Source of the DNA: Marsupella aquatica
Lineage: Eukaryota > Marchantiophyta
Assembly (NCBI GenBank): GCA_973895155.1
Contig: OZ316893.1
Coordinates: 12,772,001-12,836,000 of the forward strand
Direction of reading: 5' to 3'
Length of the DNA: 64,000 bases
Of the stretch, positions 44,635-55,702 are shown piece by piece. Below the pieces are notes generated by a model that had not been told where the DNA came from, ran no database searches, and worked only from the letters and a program-made list of their open reading frames with translations. Each line of letters opens with the position of its first letter. Positions within the stretch are counted from its first letter, which is position 1. Both the position numbers and the translations under genes were made by a program.

Positions 44635-44961
44635 TCACAGTCTCTGCTCATACACCTTGATCAAAAATGCGTGCGACACAACACAATACTGAGCGTCGAC
44701 GTCAAAGTCAATCGATTGAGCTGCTTGGATTACCTTTTTCAATGAATTTGCGCTGCTTGCTCTTTTCACACTTAGAGCTAAGACACTGAGCTCATTTTTA
44801 GACTCGTGGATTGAAATAACTAGCTGATGTAGCTGTGACTCTCCGTAGCATTCCTCTCTAACGCGCAGTAACCTAATTTGAACCTTAACTAGGGCCCAGC
44901 AAAATGGATCCGTGTTATTATTTTTACGTGCGGGCAGCCAGAGATTTATGGACAGAGCCAC
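44635..44961 (-). CDS. Hypothetical helical protein or exon
   Basis: A 108-residue frame, 0.5 kb upstream of kinase 2 and in its orientation. It looks helical and amphipathic (VKVQIRLLRVREECYGE, LHQLVISIHESKNELSVLAL, LKKVIQAAQSIDFD). No family is recognised. It could be a separate small gene or an upstream exon giving the kinase a helical N-terminal domain; I found no unambiguous donor and acceptor joining them. Confidence 0.35.
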   Translation of the reverse strand: MALSINLWLPARKNNNTDPFCWALVKVQIRLLRVREECYGESQLHQLVISIHESKNELSVLALSVKRASSANSLKKVIQAAQSIDFDVDAQYCVVSHAFLIKVYEQRL

Positions 44962-46650
44962 CTATCCATCGATTTAGCAACTTCACGCCCACTTCTCAAC
45001 TTGATCAAAGGTAGCTTGCGGGGTAGCTTGAAGGTGATTCCCAGGAGTAAGGCACATCAACTAGTCTTCAAACGTCCTAAATTCAATCAGTTCCTTTCCC
45101 CTACGGTAGAGATAGTTACTTATATTTGTTGACGCAACTATCTCTCTTTGCGATGGCAGTATCTCTCCCTATTGGCTCATTCAGAAACGCTAATTCGAAA
45201 CCAGAATTCCCATTCAAACAGTAGGTAATCTTACAGTAGACCGAAGTGCTCTATATACCTCCCGTTCCGTCATCAAACTAGCTACTTAATTTACGGATGG
45301 AAAAGCTCCGGTTCAAAACCTGGGCGGCAAGAGTACCCTAGCTGAGTATGATGTGCTTTGTGTAGCCTTATTAATTATATGTTCAGGCTCGAGCACTTGA
45401 TTGTTTCCCAGGCAACAGAATCTGGGGTCCAACTCGTGACGTGTATGGGGCACACAAATATTTCCGTTTCCTTCACAGATCTAAATAATCTAACTTTGAT
45501 CTGTGATGATCGATAGACGAAGAACGTACCCCAAAACAAAATGTATTCCTAAAACTGGCTCATCATGATCTTCACGGTACACTACTGCAAACTAGCTAGT
45601 ACCCTCGTTTGGCGTCTAGATATATACTGATGCAAAATTAGGCCCGACTCCTGCATTGTATACATTGACATGTGACAGCTCGAGAAAGTGATGTTTGAAA
45701 AGCCCTAAATTGAAGGAAGAAGGTGTATACTTTGACATAATGGAAAGGCGCAGAAACGAATTAGAAAAGTAATCGGCGCAAAACATGTAAAGTTCGAACT
45801 GTCTCCGTGGAATCCATCTCTATGTTTGAAAGGCCTCAATTGAAGGAATCAGGTGTATACTTACATATAGAAAGACGCAGAAACGAATTGTCTCCGTGTA
45901 ATCCATCGCTCGGACCTGCAAGTCGACCCTCAGTAAGATAACTTACCTGCATTTCTTGCATTGCGCGGCTCTTGTATTCACATCTGCATCTCCTGCCAAC
46001 ACTGTGTTTCGCCTATTTCTTCGAAGGAAACTGGAAGAAACCGTATCCTACGATTACCTCTTCTGGACGTCAAGACTACCTTTGCATATTCCAACACGGC
46101 TTGATGTGACATGGCTTTGGGATCCAATCTGCTTTTGTGATACCATGCCGATTTACGGGTACATGAATCCCCTATATTTTGCATTTGATTATGTCTGCTG
46201 GTTTCCTGATGTCATTCACATTGATCGGATAGACAACCTGAATGTCATTGAGGGGTCGTGTCGCTTGACGATGTCTGGTTTTCACTTCGACTATCGAGGA
46301 GCAGGGCAGGCATATATGCTGACCTGCTGATCTTCTCCTCGATATGTTGACTACTTGAGTTCAATTCGCTGCATGCGGTTTCCTTGGGCCAGCGCTTCTC
46401 AGGTCAATCACAGTGTCATGTTACCGATTGAACCCACTACCTCATGCAAGACCAAAACGATTTTGAGATGGATAATGTGATTTGGTAACGTCACTCGTAA
46501 TTTGATTTATAGCTATTCAATAGAGAAGACTCGGATGTAACAATTGGAGAATGCAAAATTAACTTATCAATTAAAACTTGCAACGTCAGTACGGACAAAT
46601 CCCTCTTGTCTTGAATCTTCGATCTCCATAATCTGAAGCCGATACGGATC
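44962..46650. other. Intergenic with one unrecognised plus-strand frame
   Basis: A 124-residue plus-strand frame (45956-46330), rich in aromatic residues, has no recognisable domain and is overlapped by a minus frame. A phrase of about 40 bp, GAAGGAAKMAGGTGTATACTT with a nearby AGACGCAGAAACGAATT-like segment, occurs twice (about 45710 and 45843). Otherwise nothing is seen. Confidence 0.3.
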
Positions 46651-46654
46651 ATAT

Positions 46655-46742
46655 ATAGTTGTATCTGTGGCCTTTCAATCAATTGAATTTGCCACGTATC
46701 ATAGTTGTATCCGTGGCCTTTCAATCAATTGAATTTGTCACG
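46655..46742 (+). repeat. 46-bp tandem duplication
   Basis: Two units, 46655-46700 and 46701-46742, with ATAGTTGTATCYGTGGCC and TTTCAATCAATTGAATTTG in each. They are almost identical, so the duplication is recent. Confidence 0.85.
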
Positions 46743-47414
46743 TTGCACACTAAACCCGATCTTAAAAGTTAACCCTGATACTAAATGGGGGGCAAGGTGA
46801 TAAATAAATTTGTTTCCATGACAAGTCAATAAATTTGGGGAACACGTTAATAAAAAGCTGTTTGTCCCAATACAATTAAAGTTCACATACATCCAGTGAT
46901 GCCCCTTCAAGACCTATTGGCCGTTTACCCACAATTTACAGTTTCCAAATCACTCTTAAAATTAAATAGATTTCTCCCGTGGATGTCTAAATTTCATTAT
47001 TGACAATAAATATTCCTCATGCAGATTAGAGAAAAGAATTTTTCCCAAAATTGTGGAGGGCTTATCTCCATATTTCAGTATTAACAATAAATATTTCTCA
47101 CAACTGTGGAGCACACTAGCACCTTAGAGAAATATTTAGTGGAATTTGGAAAATGAAAGTAGGAAATATCTATATAGGAATTGTAAGTCACTATTAGGGT
47201 AGTTAGAGTCTTCTAAATGTTCTCCTTCATTTCCTTTCAAGAAAGACAAAAGAACATAGGTAGAGTCTATGAAGTGTTCTTCTTCAATTCCTTCATTTCC
47301 TTTCAAAACATCTAAAAATTAAATTACTAATGCAGACACAGATAATTGAGATGATCATATGCAGACTCTTGGAATTTTTAATTTAATATCTTTGCTTCAG
47401 GTGTTGTGGTGTGT
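46743..47414. other. AT-rich intergenic region
   Basis: No gene. The phrase ACAATAAATATTYCTCA occurs twice (about 47005 and 47087). Confidence 0.35.
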
Positions 47415-47803
47415 ATTCACATCCCTTATATAAACTATTGGTAGGGATAGATGTTTTGTAACTTCTTGAGGAATATGAATCAGGGTGATTTTACAAGAAG
47501 TTGGGGGCAATTTTCATGTTTTTTTTGTCTCCAAGATCTGATTTGAGCCATCCATTTGGGGGGAACCTGTTGCTGTTCACTTTACAAAACGTAGGGGACA
47601 TTCATTCACATCCCTTATATAAAATAATGGTAGGGATAGATGTTTTATAACTTCTTGAGGAATATGAATCAGGGTGGTTATACAAGAAGTTGAGGGCAAT
47701 TTTCATGTTTTTTTGGTCTCCAAGATCTGATGGGAGCCATCCATTTGGGGAGAACCTGCTGCTCTTCACTTTATGTTCACTTTACAAAACGTAGGGGACA
47801 CTT
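47415..47803 (+). repeat. ~190-bp tandem duplication
   Basis: Units 47415-47603 and 47604-47803 share long stretches: ATTCACATCCCTTATATAAA, GGTAGGGATAGATGTTTT, CTCCAAGATCTGAT and ACAAAACGTAGGGGACA. The second unit has an extra TTCACTTTATG. No coding signal. Confidence 0.85.
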
Positions 47804-49162
47804 TCAACCTAACCTGTTACAATTCCTCCATGGAATGTAATGGGGCCCAATTTTTGCTTATGTGGAACACTCTTTTGTCCTAGATTTTGGATCACCTCTC
47901 TCTTGGAGGTCTCTTCTTGTGACCTCTTGATACATTTCTATTTTAAGTCATTTGCATTTAAAAAGAGACCACAGGTCCATAAGATCTTCTCTTTTCTCAG
48001 ATCTAGAAAAATATACAAATTTTTTATAGAAAAGGGTCAAAAAGAGTATAAAAGAACAAACAAAAGAGGTCCCAAGTGAACAAAACCAAATGCAAAAGAA
48101 GCTAGCAATACTAAACCCCTAGAAACCAAGGAAGAGAAACTAAAACTAACACAAATGGACAAGGTCCTGATCATTCCTATCAAATATGACAAAAAGTTAA
48201 TGGTTTACATCAAGTATAGAAACTAAGTCTACATCAAGTATAGAAACTAAATCGGCAAGTGGGACTGAAATATCCTCTAGGGGGCTAGCCACTGCAGAGG
48301 CACACTAGCACATCTTGAAAGACTTAAGCCAAAAATTAGGTGGCATAGGCACCCTAGCACATCTTGAAAGACATGAGCCAAAAATTAGGTGAGTTTAAGG
48401 TGGGGCGAATATTCAATCTGTCTTTTAGTAAAAGTAAATTAATCTGGCACCACTAGCTGCACTTGGCTTTACAAGACCTACAAGACCTTGAGGGCAATAA
48501 CATGATTCAACTAGCCCCCTGAAAATATGTATTTAGAGTGTGCAATGACCCTCCAGTTTGCTTTGGTAAAAAAAACTCCCAAGTACCCCCTGGTCCTGTA
48601 AAGTACTCACTGTAATTGCAGAATGGACAATTGAAATGCTTTGTTCAGGTCTCCATTCATCCAATTGGAAGACTACAGCATTTTGACACTAAACGGTGCT
48701 TGGTTGAAACAATGCTTATGTTTAGGTTCACCTTCACCCAATTCTGTTCACCCGACTCAGACGAGGAACGAGGGGAATAGCTCCGCATCCTTAGAAGACC
48801 CAGCGGATTCCCTTTCTTCGTTTCCCAACATAACTTTCGATCATTGCTAAGTATTTTCTCCAGAAGGAAATTCTCCACACTGCAGTCCACAACTCCAATG
48901 TATCCTTCCCCGACGGTGTACGTGGAAGCAATTTTAGCAGCTACATCTATTTTTTATGCGATTTCTGAGCTTAAAATAACTGCAATGATGGTTTTGCCAG
49001 CAAAACTAAATCTTTCTACAACTCATCGAAAAATTAGAGAGGTCGTTCACAATGATAACTTCAATTGTGTAGCAAAATAGTCATTACATCAAAAGCTTCA
49101 CAACAATAGCATTGGTCAACCACTTCGGCTTTGCATCTAAACGAGTGATTGCATGACTAGCT
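47804..49162. other. Intergenic, small tandem repeats and weak frames
   Basis: A 24-bp unit is duplicated at 48207-48252, and a 43-bp unit with GCACMCTAGCACATCTTGAAA at 48300-48391 (period 49). Two adjacent plus-strand frames, 48641-48850 and 48844-49080, have plausible composition but no recognisable domain. Part of the interval should be the 3' UTR of the TspO gene. Confidence 0.35.
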
Positions 49163-51206
49163 CTACGCTGAAAATGTGCTGCGGCCACCTTGCAAAGGTG
49201 TAGTAATGTCAGATGGCGGCATGGGCGGGACCGGGTTGTAATTCCAGATATACCAATTCAAACAAGTCGCAAGAGTCCCCCTGCAGCACGGAAAGTAAGG
49301 TCAGTGAAAAAACATCGCAATCTATGGTGCGAAATTGGAGTATCCAGTAGCCTTGCATCTCAACAATGAGAGTGGTCACAGAAAGAAAAGGCATCGCAAT
49401 CTATGGTTCGAAATTGGAGTATCCAGTAGCCTTGCATCTCAACAATGAGAGTGGTCACAGAACGACCCAATCTCAATCTAAAAACAGCCCTAGATAAAGA
49501 TTGTGAATTTTAGTCTGTTTCAAATAGGCAGGAGGTTCTTACCACAAAAATAAGGGAATGAGCAAGTAGGCTGCCACAGGTTTTACGGTGTAGAAGAAGT
49601 AAATGTTGTTAACAATTGCCAGCAAGAGGAGGACAATCCAAACAAGACCGAGATCCTAGATCACATTACATACATTCCAAAAGTTAGTCACAAAAGCTCG
49701 TAGTATCCCAGAACGAAGTAGAAAACATGGAATTTGCAAGGGGGTTGAAAGTTTTCTATTCTGCACGATGAACAGTCTTCTCCCGGAGGCAGAGTGTTGT
49801 ACAGTAAGAACGCTTAGCATGTGACGTTCAGCTACAACTACAGAATATTACCTGGTATGTAAGAGATATAAGAAAGTATTCTAATCAAGGGAAAAGTTGT
49901 CTACGTACCGGACGTTGTAGACCAAAGAAAATAGGAGTCCATCCGAAGTTGAAAATAAGCTGTCACATAGAACATGAGAGTATAATTGTTGGATAGTCCT
50001 TCAATGTTTTCTTGCCACTGGGCCAAGTATCATCCATCCAGAGCAGGCAAAGCAGCCATTGGGAACTGAAGTGATAGCCAGCCAGGGATGAGGCTGATAT
50101 CAACATTTCTTTGGAAACCCCTATAAGTTCGGTCTTAGCAATTTAAAATACAAACAATAACTAAAAGCTGTAAGTCATGTATCGTTGTAGAAGACCAAGC
50201 ACCAGACGTCTCTCGGATCCTTTCTGAGAGCAATGTTTCCCTCAACACAAGAGTCTCCACTGCACATACCTGTATGACATACGCTCCTAGTGGAAAAGCT
50301 TGAGCCTTGAAACCTGCACATCGAGAGAAGATTGTGTCATTGGAACTATTTATATTTATGTCCTACCAAACCTATACACACAAATTCTACCATATACCCT
50401 CCCTTTTTGATTGAAAATCGACGGAAGGCAAAGTTCCACAGAGGAGAAATACCTCCTTCTCTGTAAACTAAAAACGAGGCAGCCCCCATCAGCACATACA
50501 GAACGGTCCATACGAGTGGGAAAACCCAGTTCTGCAATAGGAAGATTCATGTCAGAACAGACACTAATTGTATCGAATGTTCGAAAATTGAAGTCCCTCA
50601 GAACTCCACAGGTTCCTATGAACAGTCACTAAGAAAAACAAATATTAAGGAGATGTATAGAGCATTGACTTACCGGGGGAGTCCATGATGGCTTGTTCAA
50701 CTTCTTGTACCACTCTGCAAGGTCAAAATTCAACAATTATATCAAACTGAACACCCCTCTTAACAAACCAGCTTACATCACTCAATTGAATGTGCTCTCC
50801 TAAGAAGGGTATCCTCCTCCGCAGTCTAATGTGAATTTTGAAGAATTCACGTCAAGATCAATCCCATATTGAGTGAAAGTCCGGTGAAATTTCATTGAAA
50901 CCGACGAGGCAGAGCAATACTCGAGAAATACTCGAGAAATGCGTCTTTGCTTCAAAAGAGCACCAACTGTGACTTGCTTAATGAGCGTCAAATGCCTCTT
51001 CATTTTTCAAGGAATTGACAGCCAAGTATCCCGTCTATCACTTCAAATAACGAGCGTCAAGTGTGAGTGTAAGTGTCAAAAAGAGGTTTGAGAGAAAGTT
51101 CCTCACCACTATCTCCGTTGCCAAATATACTGCCGAGAAAGCCACCAGCTATCGGAATGGTAATGGCAACTATCAGTTGCCCGATCTCAACTAGGGTAGG
51201 ATTCAC
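49163..51206 (-). CDS. TSPO: TspO/MBR family membrane protein, seven coding exons resolved
   Basis: Exons in transcript order: 51206-51107, 50714-50674, 50531-50453, 50313-50270, 49959-49909, 49655-49543 and 49280-49163 (TAG at 49165-49163). All junctions are GT-AG and phases agree, giving 181 residues, close to the family's length. Motifs in order: IAGGFLGS (TM1), EWYKKLNKPSWTPPNWVFP, VWTVLYVLMGAASFLVYR (TM2), AFPLGAYVIQLIFNFGWTP (TM3), IFFGLQRPD, LVWIVLLLLAIV (TM4), KPVAAYLLIPLFLWGTLATC and LNWYIWN (TM5). TspO proteins are five-helix tryptophan-rich membrane proteins that bind porphyrins and sterol-like ligands; plant TSPO is stress-induced and acts in the secretory pathway and in haem handling. 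Exon 1 with the ATG is upstream and not settled; only a few residues before TM1 need be missing. The gene shows no damage and is the most ordinary functional gene here. Confidence 0.93.
49313..49466 (+). repeat. 79-bp tandem duplication in the last TspO intron
   Basis: Two nearly identical copies of CATCGCAATCTATGGTKCGA through GTGGTCACAGAA, starting at 49313 and 49392. The block lies wholly inside the intron between the last two coding exons, away from the splice sites. Confidence 0.85.
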
Positions 51207-52441
51207 CTGCAAGATTAGGCAAGAATTACGCCCTTGGACAATCAGCTCACTATCACTTTCCTCTAGAGCCCAGAGAACGCTTTCCAGTGCTGTGCACCAA
51301 CATCAAGGGACAACCTGGAGCCCAGCTCAAGGTTTCCAGTGCAGTGCTCTCCTTATCAAGCAACAGCCTCGTTCGTGCGAAACACAGACAATTATGACCG
51401 TGGTTACCGGACGTTCTATACTCACCAACCACCCGCCTCTATACACACACAAACCAAATCCCCGCTGCAAACAAATTTCGATTCGGACAAGAAGAACAAA
51501 ATCTATATTTCACTCTCACAGGGTTCTCATCTTCCTCTTCCTATGTTCTCTCAAGACTTGCAGGCATCCGTACATCATGCATGCCCGTGAGAAGGAATGG
51601 TTAGCACTACACTCCCTACCAAGTCATCAATTACTCGTTCTTTCTAAGCAAGGACACCTATTGACGAAGCCAATCTAACTCTCGCACACTGACAAACAAA
51701 CAATCACTCAAACAGTCAGTCCGTCGGAAAATCAGTTCAATGATTTGTCGAACGAAGTTTAAAGACGAGCTGTGGGTAATGAGAATGCAGAAAAAAAGTT
51801 TTCCTCACCATTGGGACTCAACAGCGGAAACAAACTTCCGTCCAATTCACTCGCTCTGCAACCCAAATGCTTGCTGTTGTTGCTCTGGCTTGCGAACTAC
51901 TTCAGCTCTTTCGTGCCCTGTGAAGAAGATAGCAAAGCAGCCCTCGCCTGGTGCTGATGAAGAAAGAATCGATGATCGCAAAGCTCGTGCTCCAGCACTT
52001 CCTGACTGACTGCTTTCACAGATAGAACATTGAAGGAATGAATATAAACAGAGCCTTTCGTACAGCAGAGCCCGAATATAATCTGCTTGTCGAATGTCGA
52101 GGTGAACTTAGTGATTGTCAGTGGAGTTGAGCTGAGCCTGGGATCAGATTCCGGCTGCAGTGATGCTGATCTACAGGACTTGCTTCTTGCTTCGTACGCA
52201 GGCTGCCATAGCTGCGCCACGCGAGGAGAGTCACTGGAGGGCACGTGTGTACCCAGAGGAAGTGCATCGTACTCAAGTGGATTAGAGTGGGCGAGTTGGA
52301 GTCCATTTGACATCTGCTTGCCGTTATCCAGACTTCCCAAATGTCCCTAAAGCCAGTAGGGGGTCTCAAAAGCTCAAAATTTGATAGGCCTTAACTTAGT
52401 AATTAAAGTAATTAAGATTAATATGAAGATAAAGCTATAGA
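51207..52441 (-). other. Upstream of TspO: first exon expected here
   Basis: The first resolved TspO exon starts in phase 0 after TTGCAG, so a coding first exon must end in phase 0 within this stretch or beyond. A minus-strand frame from ATG at 52340 contains GCA|GTCAGT, a phase-0 donor, near 52010, and is one candidate. Its composition is not typical of a TspO N-terminus, so confidence is low. The plus-strand frame 51073-51678 looks spurious. Confidence 0.3.
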
Positions 52442-53170
52442 CTACCGACTTCCCCCGAACACAGCGCCCGGGCGTTGTGTTCGGAAGTTGAAATTTTTTA
52501 GTCTTGGTAAGAAAAAGTAGTTTTAACTCGAGAGCACAACGTCAGTTTAACACAATGCCCGGGCGTTGTGTTCGAATACGGGGTTGTGTTCGAATATGGC
52601 ATTGTGTTTGAATGTTCAGGGTTGTGTTTCAGTTTTTTCTAATCTTGAGAGCATTGAGCACAACAAGTGCAAGGTCATGAATTACAATCAAACCATAAGC
52701 AAAGTAAACAAAAAGTTGTTAATAATCTTCACATCTTGACAACAATGCTAGGAGCAATATTTCCCACACATACCCAATTGAAATGGCTTAACCCTAAACT
52801 TGACAACTCTGCAAATAGTTACATCCATGTGCAAACCCATAGAAATCAGAGAATGATTTTCTAAGCCGTTATTTTATTTTGTCTCACCAAATTTGGCCAG
52901 GGCTGAAATGGTCGGGAAGCATTAGCCTTTCATTCCTACTTACACCCTAAATTCTATGCCTGTCATTCTTGCTTACATCCTAAATTCATCACAATGGCTA
53001 AATTTGAACACAACGTCCCTATTCAAACACAACGCCACAAGGTAAAAAAATTCCAAAACATAGTGTCGAAACTCAACACAATGCCCTGGGCGCACTATTC
53101 GAATATAACGCCCCATGGACCCACTATTCGAATATAGTGCCTGGGCGTTGTTTTCGGGGGAAGACGGTAG
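52442..53170 (-). mobile_element. Palindrome-rich TIR element, copy 2
   Basis: A 729-bp copy of the element at 29047-29800, inverted relative to it. The left end is CTACCGACTTCCCCCGAACA and the right end TCGGGGGAAGACGGTAG. It shares the palindromic CGCCCGGGCG cores, the GGCGTTGTGTTCGAAT subterminal words and the interior, for example CCTAGCATTGTTGTCAAGAT in one orientation. The two copies differ mainly by scattered substitutions. No coding sequence and no clear target duplication. Confidence 0.85.
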
Positions 53171-53224
53171 CAACTTTAATTATGCCTTTAGTTATGATCC
53201 CATAACTTTTGGCGATAAATATTG

Positions 53225-53605
53225 TTGGAATGATGAATGCAGGCATGAAGGGCCAGTAACTCAGAATACTACTCTCTACACAGGAGGTCCTAGTTTCAAT
53301 TCCTAGCCAGTCCATGCTATCTAGAGTTCCAACACACTATCAGAGCCAAAGATCAGGAATTTCCCTTGAAGCGAGTGAGGCTAAAGGGAGGGTGCTGAAA
53401 ATGAACTACACTTGAACTGATGATGATGTAGGCATGAAGGGCCTATATATAGCTTATTGGTGAGCAACCACACTCGAACCGATGATGGATGCAAGCATGA
53501 AGGGCGTATAGTTGAGTGGTAGAGCACTATGATGTACGCACTCGCCAGGAGGTCCTAGGTTCAATTCCTAGCCAGTCCATGTAGTTGAAAGTTCCAACAA
53601 AAACG
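53225..53605 (+). mobile_element. tRNA-derived SINE-like repeat
   Basis: Positions about 53506-53580 contain TAGTTGAGTGGTAGAGCA, a good tRNA A box, and CTAGGTTCAATTCCTAG, a B box within a perfect 5-bp T stem. The acceptor stem does not pair, so it is not a functional tRNA. A second B-box segment, AGGAGGTCCTAGTTTCAATT, lies at about 53284-53303. The phrase GCATGAAGGGC recurs three times (about 53240, 53430, 53494). Internal pol III boxes with decayed tRNA structure are what SINEs show. No poly(A) or poly(T) tail was defined. Confidence 0.55.
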
Positions 53606-53951
53606 GGTCATAGGCCATGACCATAAGTCCCTATAGAGGATAGTAAAAAGAAGAAGAAAAAACACAAAATTTTCACATAATCCTGTGAAAAAGCTTGGCA
53701 ATTTGTTTATGGCCAAGAGCCACCATCAGTAACTGCAAAGCTTTGAGATGCCCTAGTGGGGTGTCTCAAAAGGATGAAGGTTTTCGGCCAATAAACAAAT
53801 CATGGCCAGGGTTATGTCATTGTGAACCAAATGTCTCTAAACTCGATACAGCTAGCCCATTCAAGAGCCCATTCTATGACATGCCTGTTTTAACAATCAA
53901 AATTAAAGAATTTGAGAGTTATCCTATCTAGTAAGTAATATTTATGTTGCA
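53606..53951. other. Intergenic spacer
   Basis: No gene is recognised; a short plus-strand frame (53695-53931) has no recognisable feature. Confidence 0.35.
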
Positions 53952-55702
53952 CTAGCTCAATACCCGTGCGTTGCACAAAGATTTCATGAAGAAAAAAATA
54001 TCATGTTGCCCAAGCCCATGCCCAAGATGTTCTTAAGAAAAACAGAAGTCAGACATTAAGGAAAAGATGTCGTGTCACCCATGATGCTGTTAAGAGACAA
54101 AATGTGGTGTCACCTGACCAAGATCTTGGGGGTTTCACTTTCGATCACGTGCGACAAAGTATAGGGTCATTTTATTGGTTCAAAGGGAAGACTTAAGAAT
54201 TTTCTAAGAAAAACAATAGGGTTTTTAAAATCAAATTTTGAGACTTATAAGAACATTAGGGTCCTTATAACCAATTTTTTGGAATATTCCAAGAATATTC
54301 TAACTTTATAGGGGTTGAAAAATTAAAAAAAATTCTTACATTTTAGGGTGTCCAAGGCCTAAAAACGGCGCAGGTGATGGGGAGGCATCCATATAGTGAG
54401 ACCCTTGAGGCCAAGATATCGTTAAGAAAAAAATATTGTGTCGCCCAAGATGCCTGCCAAGATGTTGTGAAGAAAACCCAAAAATGTTGTTAAGAAAAAG
54501 ATGTTGTGTCGCTCGAGATGTTGTTAAGAAAAAAAGATGTTGTGTCGCCCACAGTGTCATTAAGAAAAATATATTGTATCAGCCAAGACATCATTAAGGA
54601 AAAAGATGTCTTGGCACCCAAGATTTCCTTAAGAAAGAAGATGTCTTGGCACCCAAGATGTCCAAAGAGACGTTATGTTGCCCAACTATTGTGGCGGGTG
54701 CCCAAGATGTTGTTAAACCACAACTGCCCTTCAAAAGCTACGGGTTACTCGTAGTTACCATTCAAAGGGAATTTTTCCTAAAATTGTGGAGCAAGCTGGC
54801 ATGCTAGAGGAGAACAATGATTGAAATGTGGAAAAGGGGGAGGTCTTGGACACTTCCCCTTATATAGGGGAAGTTGTGGTTTAAGAGAAAAGATGTCGAT
54901 CATTACTTAAGGAAAAAAGACGCCAATGAGAGAAAAACATGCCAAGCGAGATGCCGGTGAGAAAAATATGTCAAGGATAGAAAAGACAACGAGGTGAGAA
55001 AAAGATGTCAAGATGAGGAAAAAGATATCCAGGAGAGAAAAGATGTTGTGGGTGAGGGGAAAATGTCATGGTGAGATAAAGATGGCAAGGTGAGAAAAGA
55101 TAACAAAATTATGAGAAAAACATCAGATATATGTCAAGCTGAGAAAAGATCTTGAGGTGAGAAACATATGTCAAAATGAGAAAAGATCTTAAGGTGAGAA
55201 AAGATCTCAAGATCTGAGAAAAAGATCTTGAAGTGAGAAAAAATGTCATGGTGAAGTAAAGTTGACACCTGGGAAAGAGATGGTGAAATGAGAAAAAGAT
55301 GTCAAGGCAAGGAAAAAATGTTCAGGAGAAATCTAAATGTAAAGATTAGAAAGTGAAGTGAAGGTGAGAAAATATGTCAAGGTGCGGCAAAGACTAATAA
55401 GCTTTGTGATGTAGTTGTTGAGACATGTTATGTGTGATCCCGACCATACAATAGCTGTGGTCATGTTATAGAACCCACATATTGCATATAGAAATTGGAG
55501 ATGCGAGATAATGGCCTCTGCACGCATCATAGACTCCAAGCATAATTGAGTGTAACTAGGGAAACATGTGTTTTTTAATATTTATTTTTTAGAGAAATAA
55601 ATATTTTCTAAATATTTTATTTTATATTCCAAAAAATAAGAATTAGAAGGTTAAAGGGCAGCTTGGGTAGGAACTTATTTTTAGAAGGGGTTTATGGATA
55701 GA
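53952..55702 (-). mobile_element. Helitron-like element, copy B, with nested MITE
   Basis: Inverted relative to copy A. Read on the minus strand it starts A|TCTATCCATA at 55702, shares CTTCTAAAAATAAGTTCCT near the start, and ends TGTGCAACGCACGGGTATTG then AGCTAG|T at 53952. The interior is the same degenerate GATGTC/AAGAAAAAGATG minisatellite. It is longer than copy A (1,751 against 1,106 bp), partly because it holds the MITE at 54125-54409 and partly through extra repeat units. No helicase gene. Confidence 0.75.
54125..54409 (+). mobile_element. MITE copy nested in Helitron-like copy B
   Basis: A 285-bp copy, ends CTTGGGGGTTTCACTTTCG and TATAGTGAGACCCTTGAG. Flanks ACCAAGAT (54117-54124) and GCCAAGAT (54410-54417) agree at 7 of 8. 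It is close to the copy in gag when inverted, including TTTTATTGGTT, TTGGAATATTCCAAGAATAT and GATGGGGAGG. Confidence 0.88.

Noticed and set aside
53506-53580. Functional tRNA gene
   Set aside because: A and B boxes and the T stem are present but the acceptor stem does not pair, and flanking copies look like a dispersed repeat; called SINE-like instead.
19941-55702. One large inverted duplication covering both Helitron-like copies and both TIR elements
   Set aside because: The midpoints of the two inverted pairs differ by over 3 kb and the DNA around each copy is unrelated, so independent insertions fit better.
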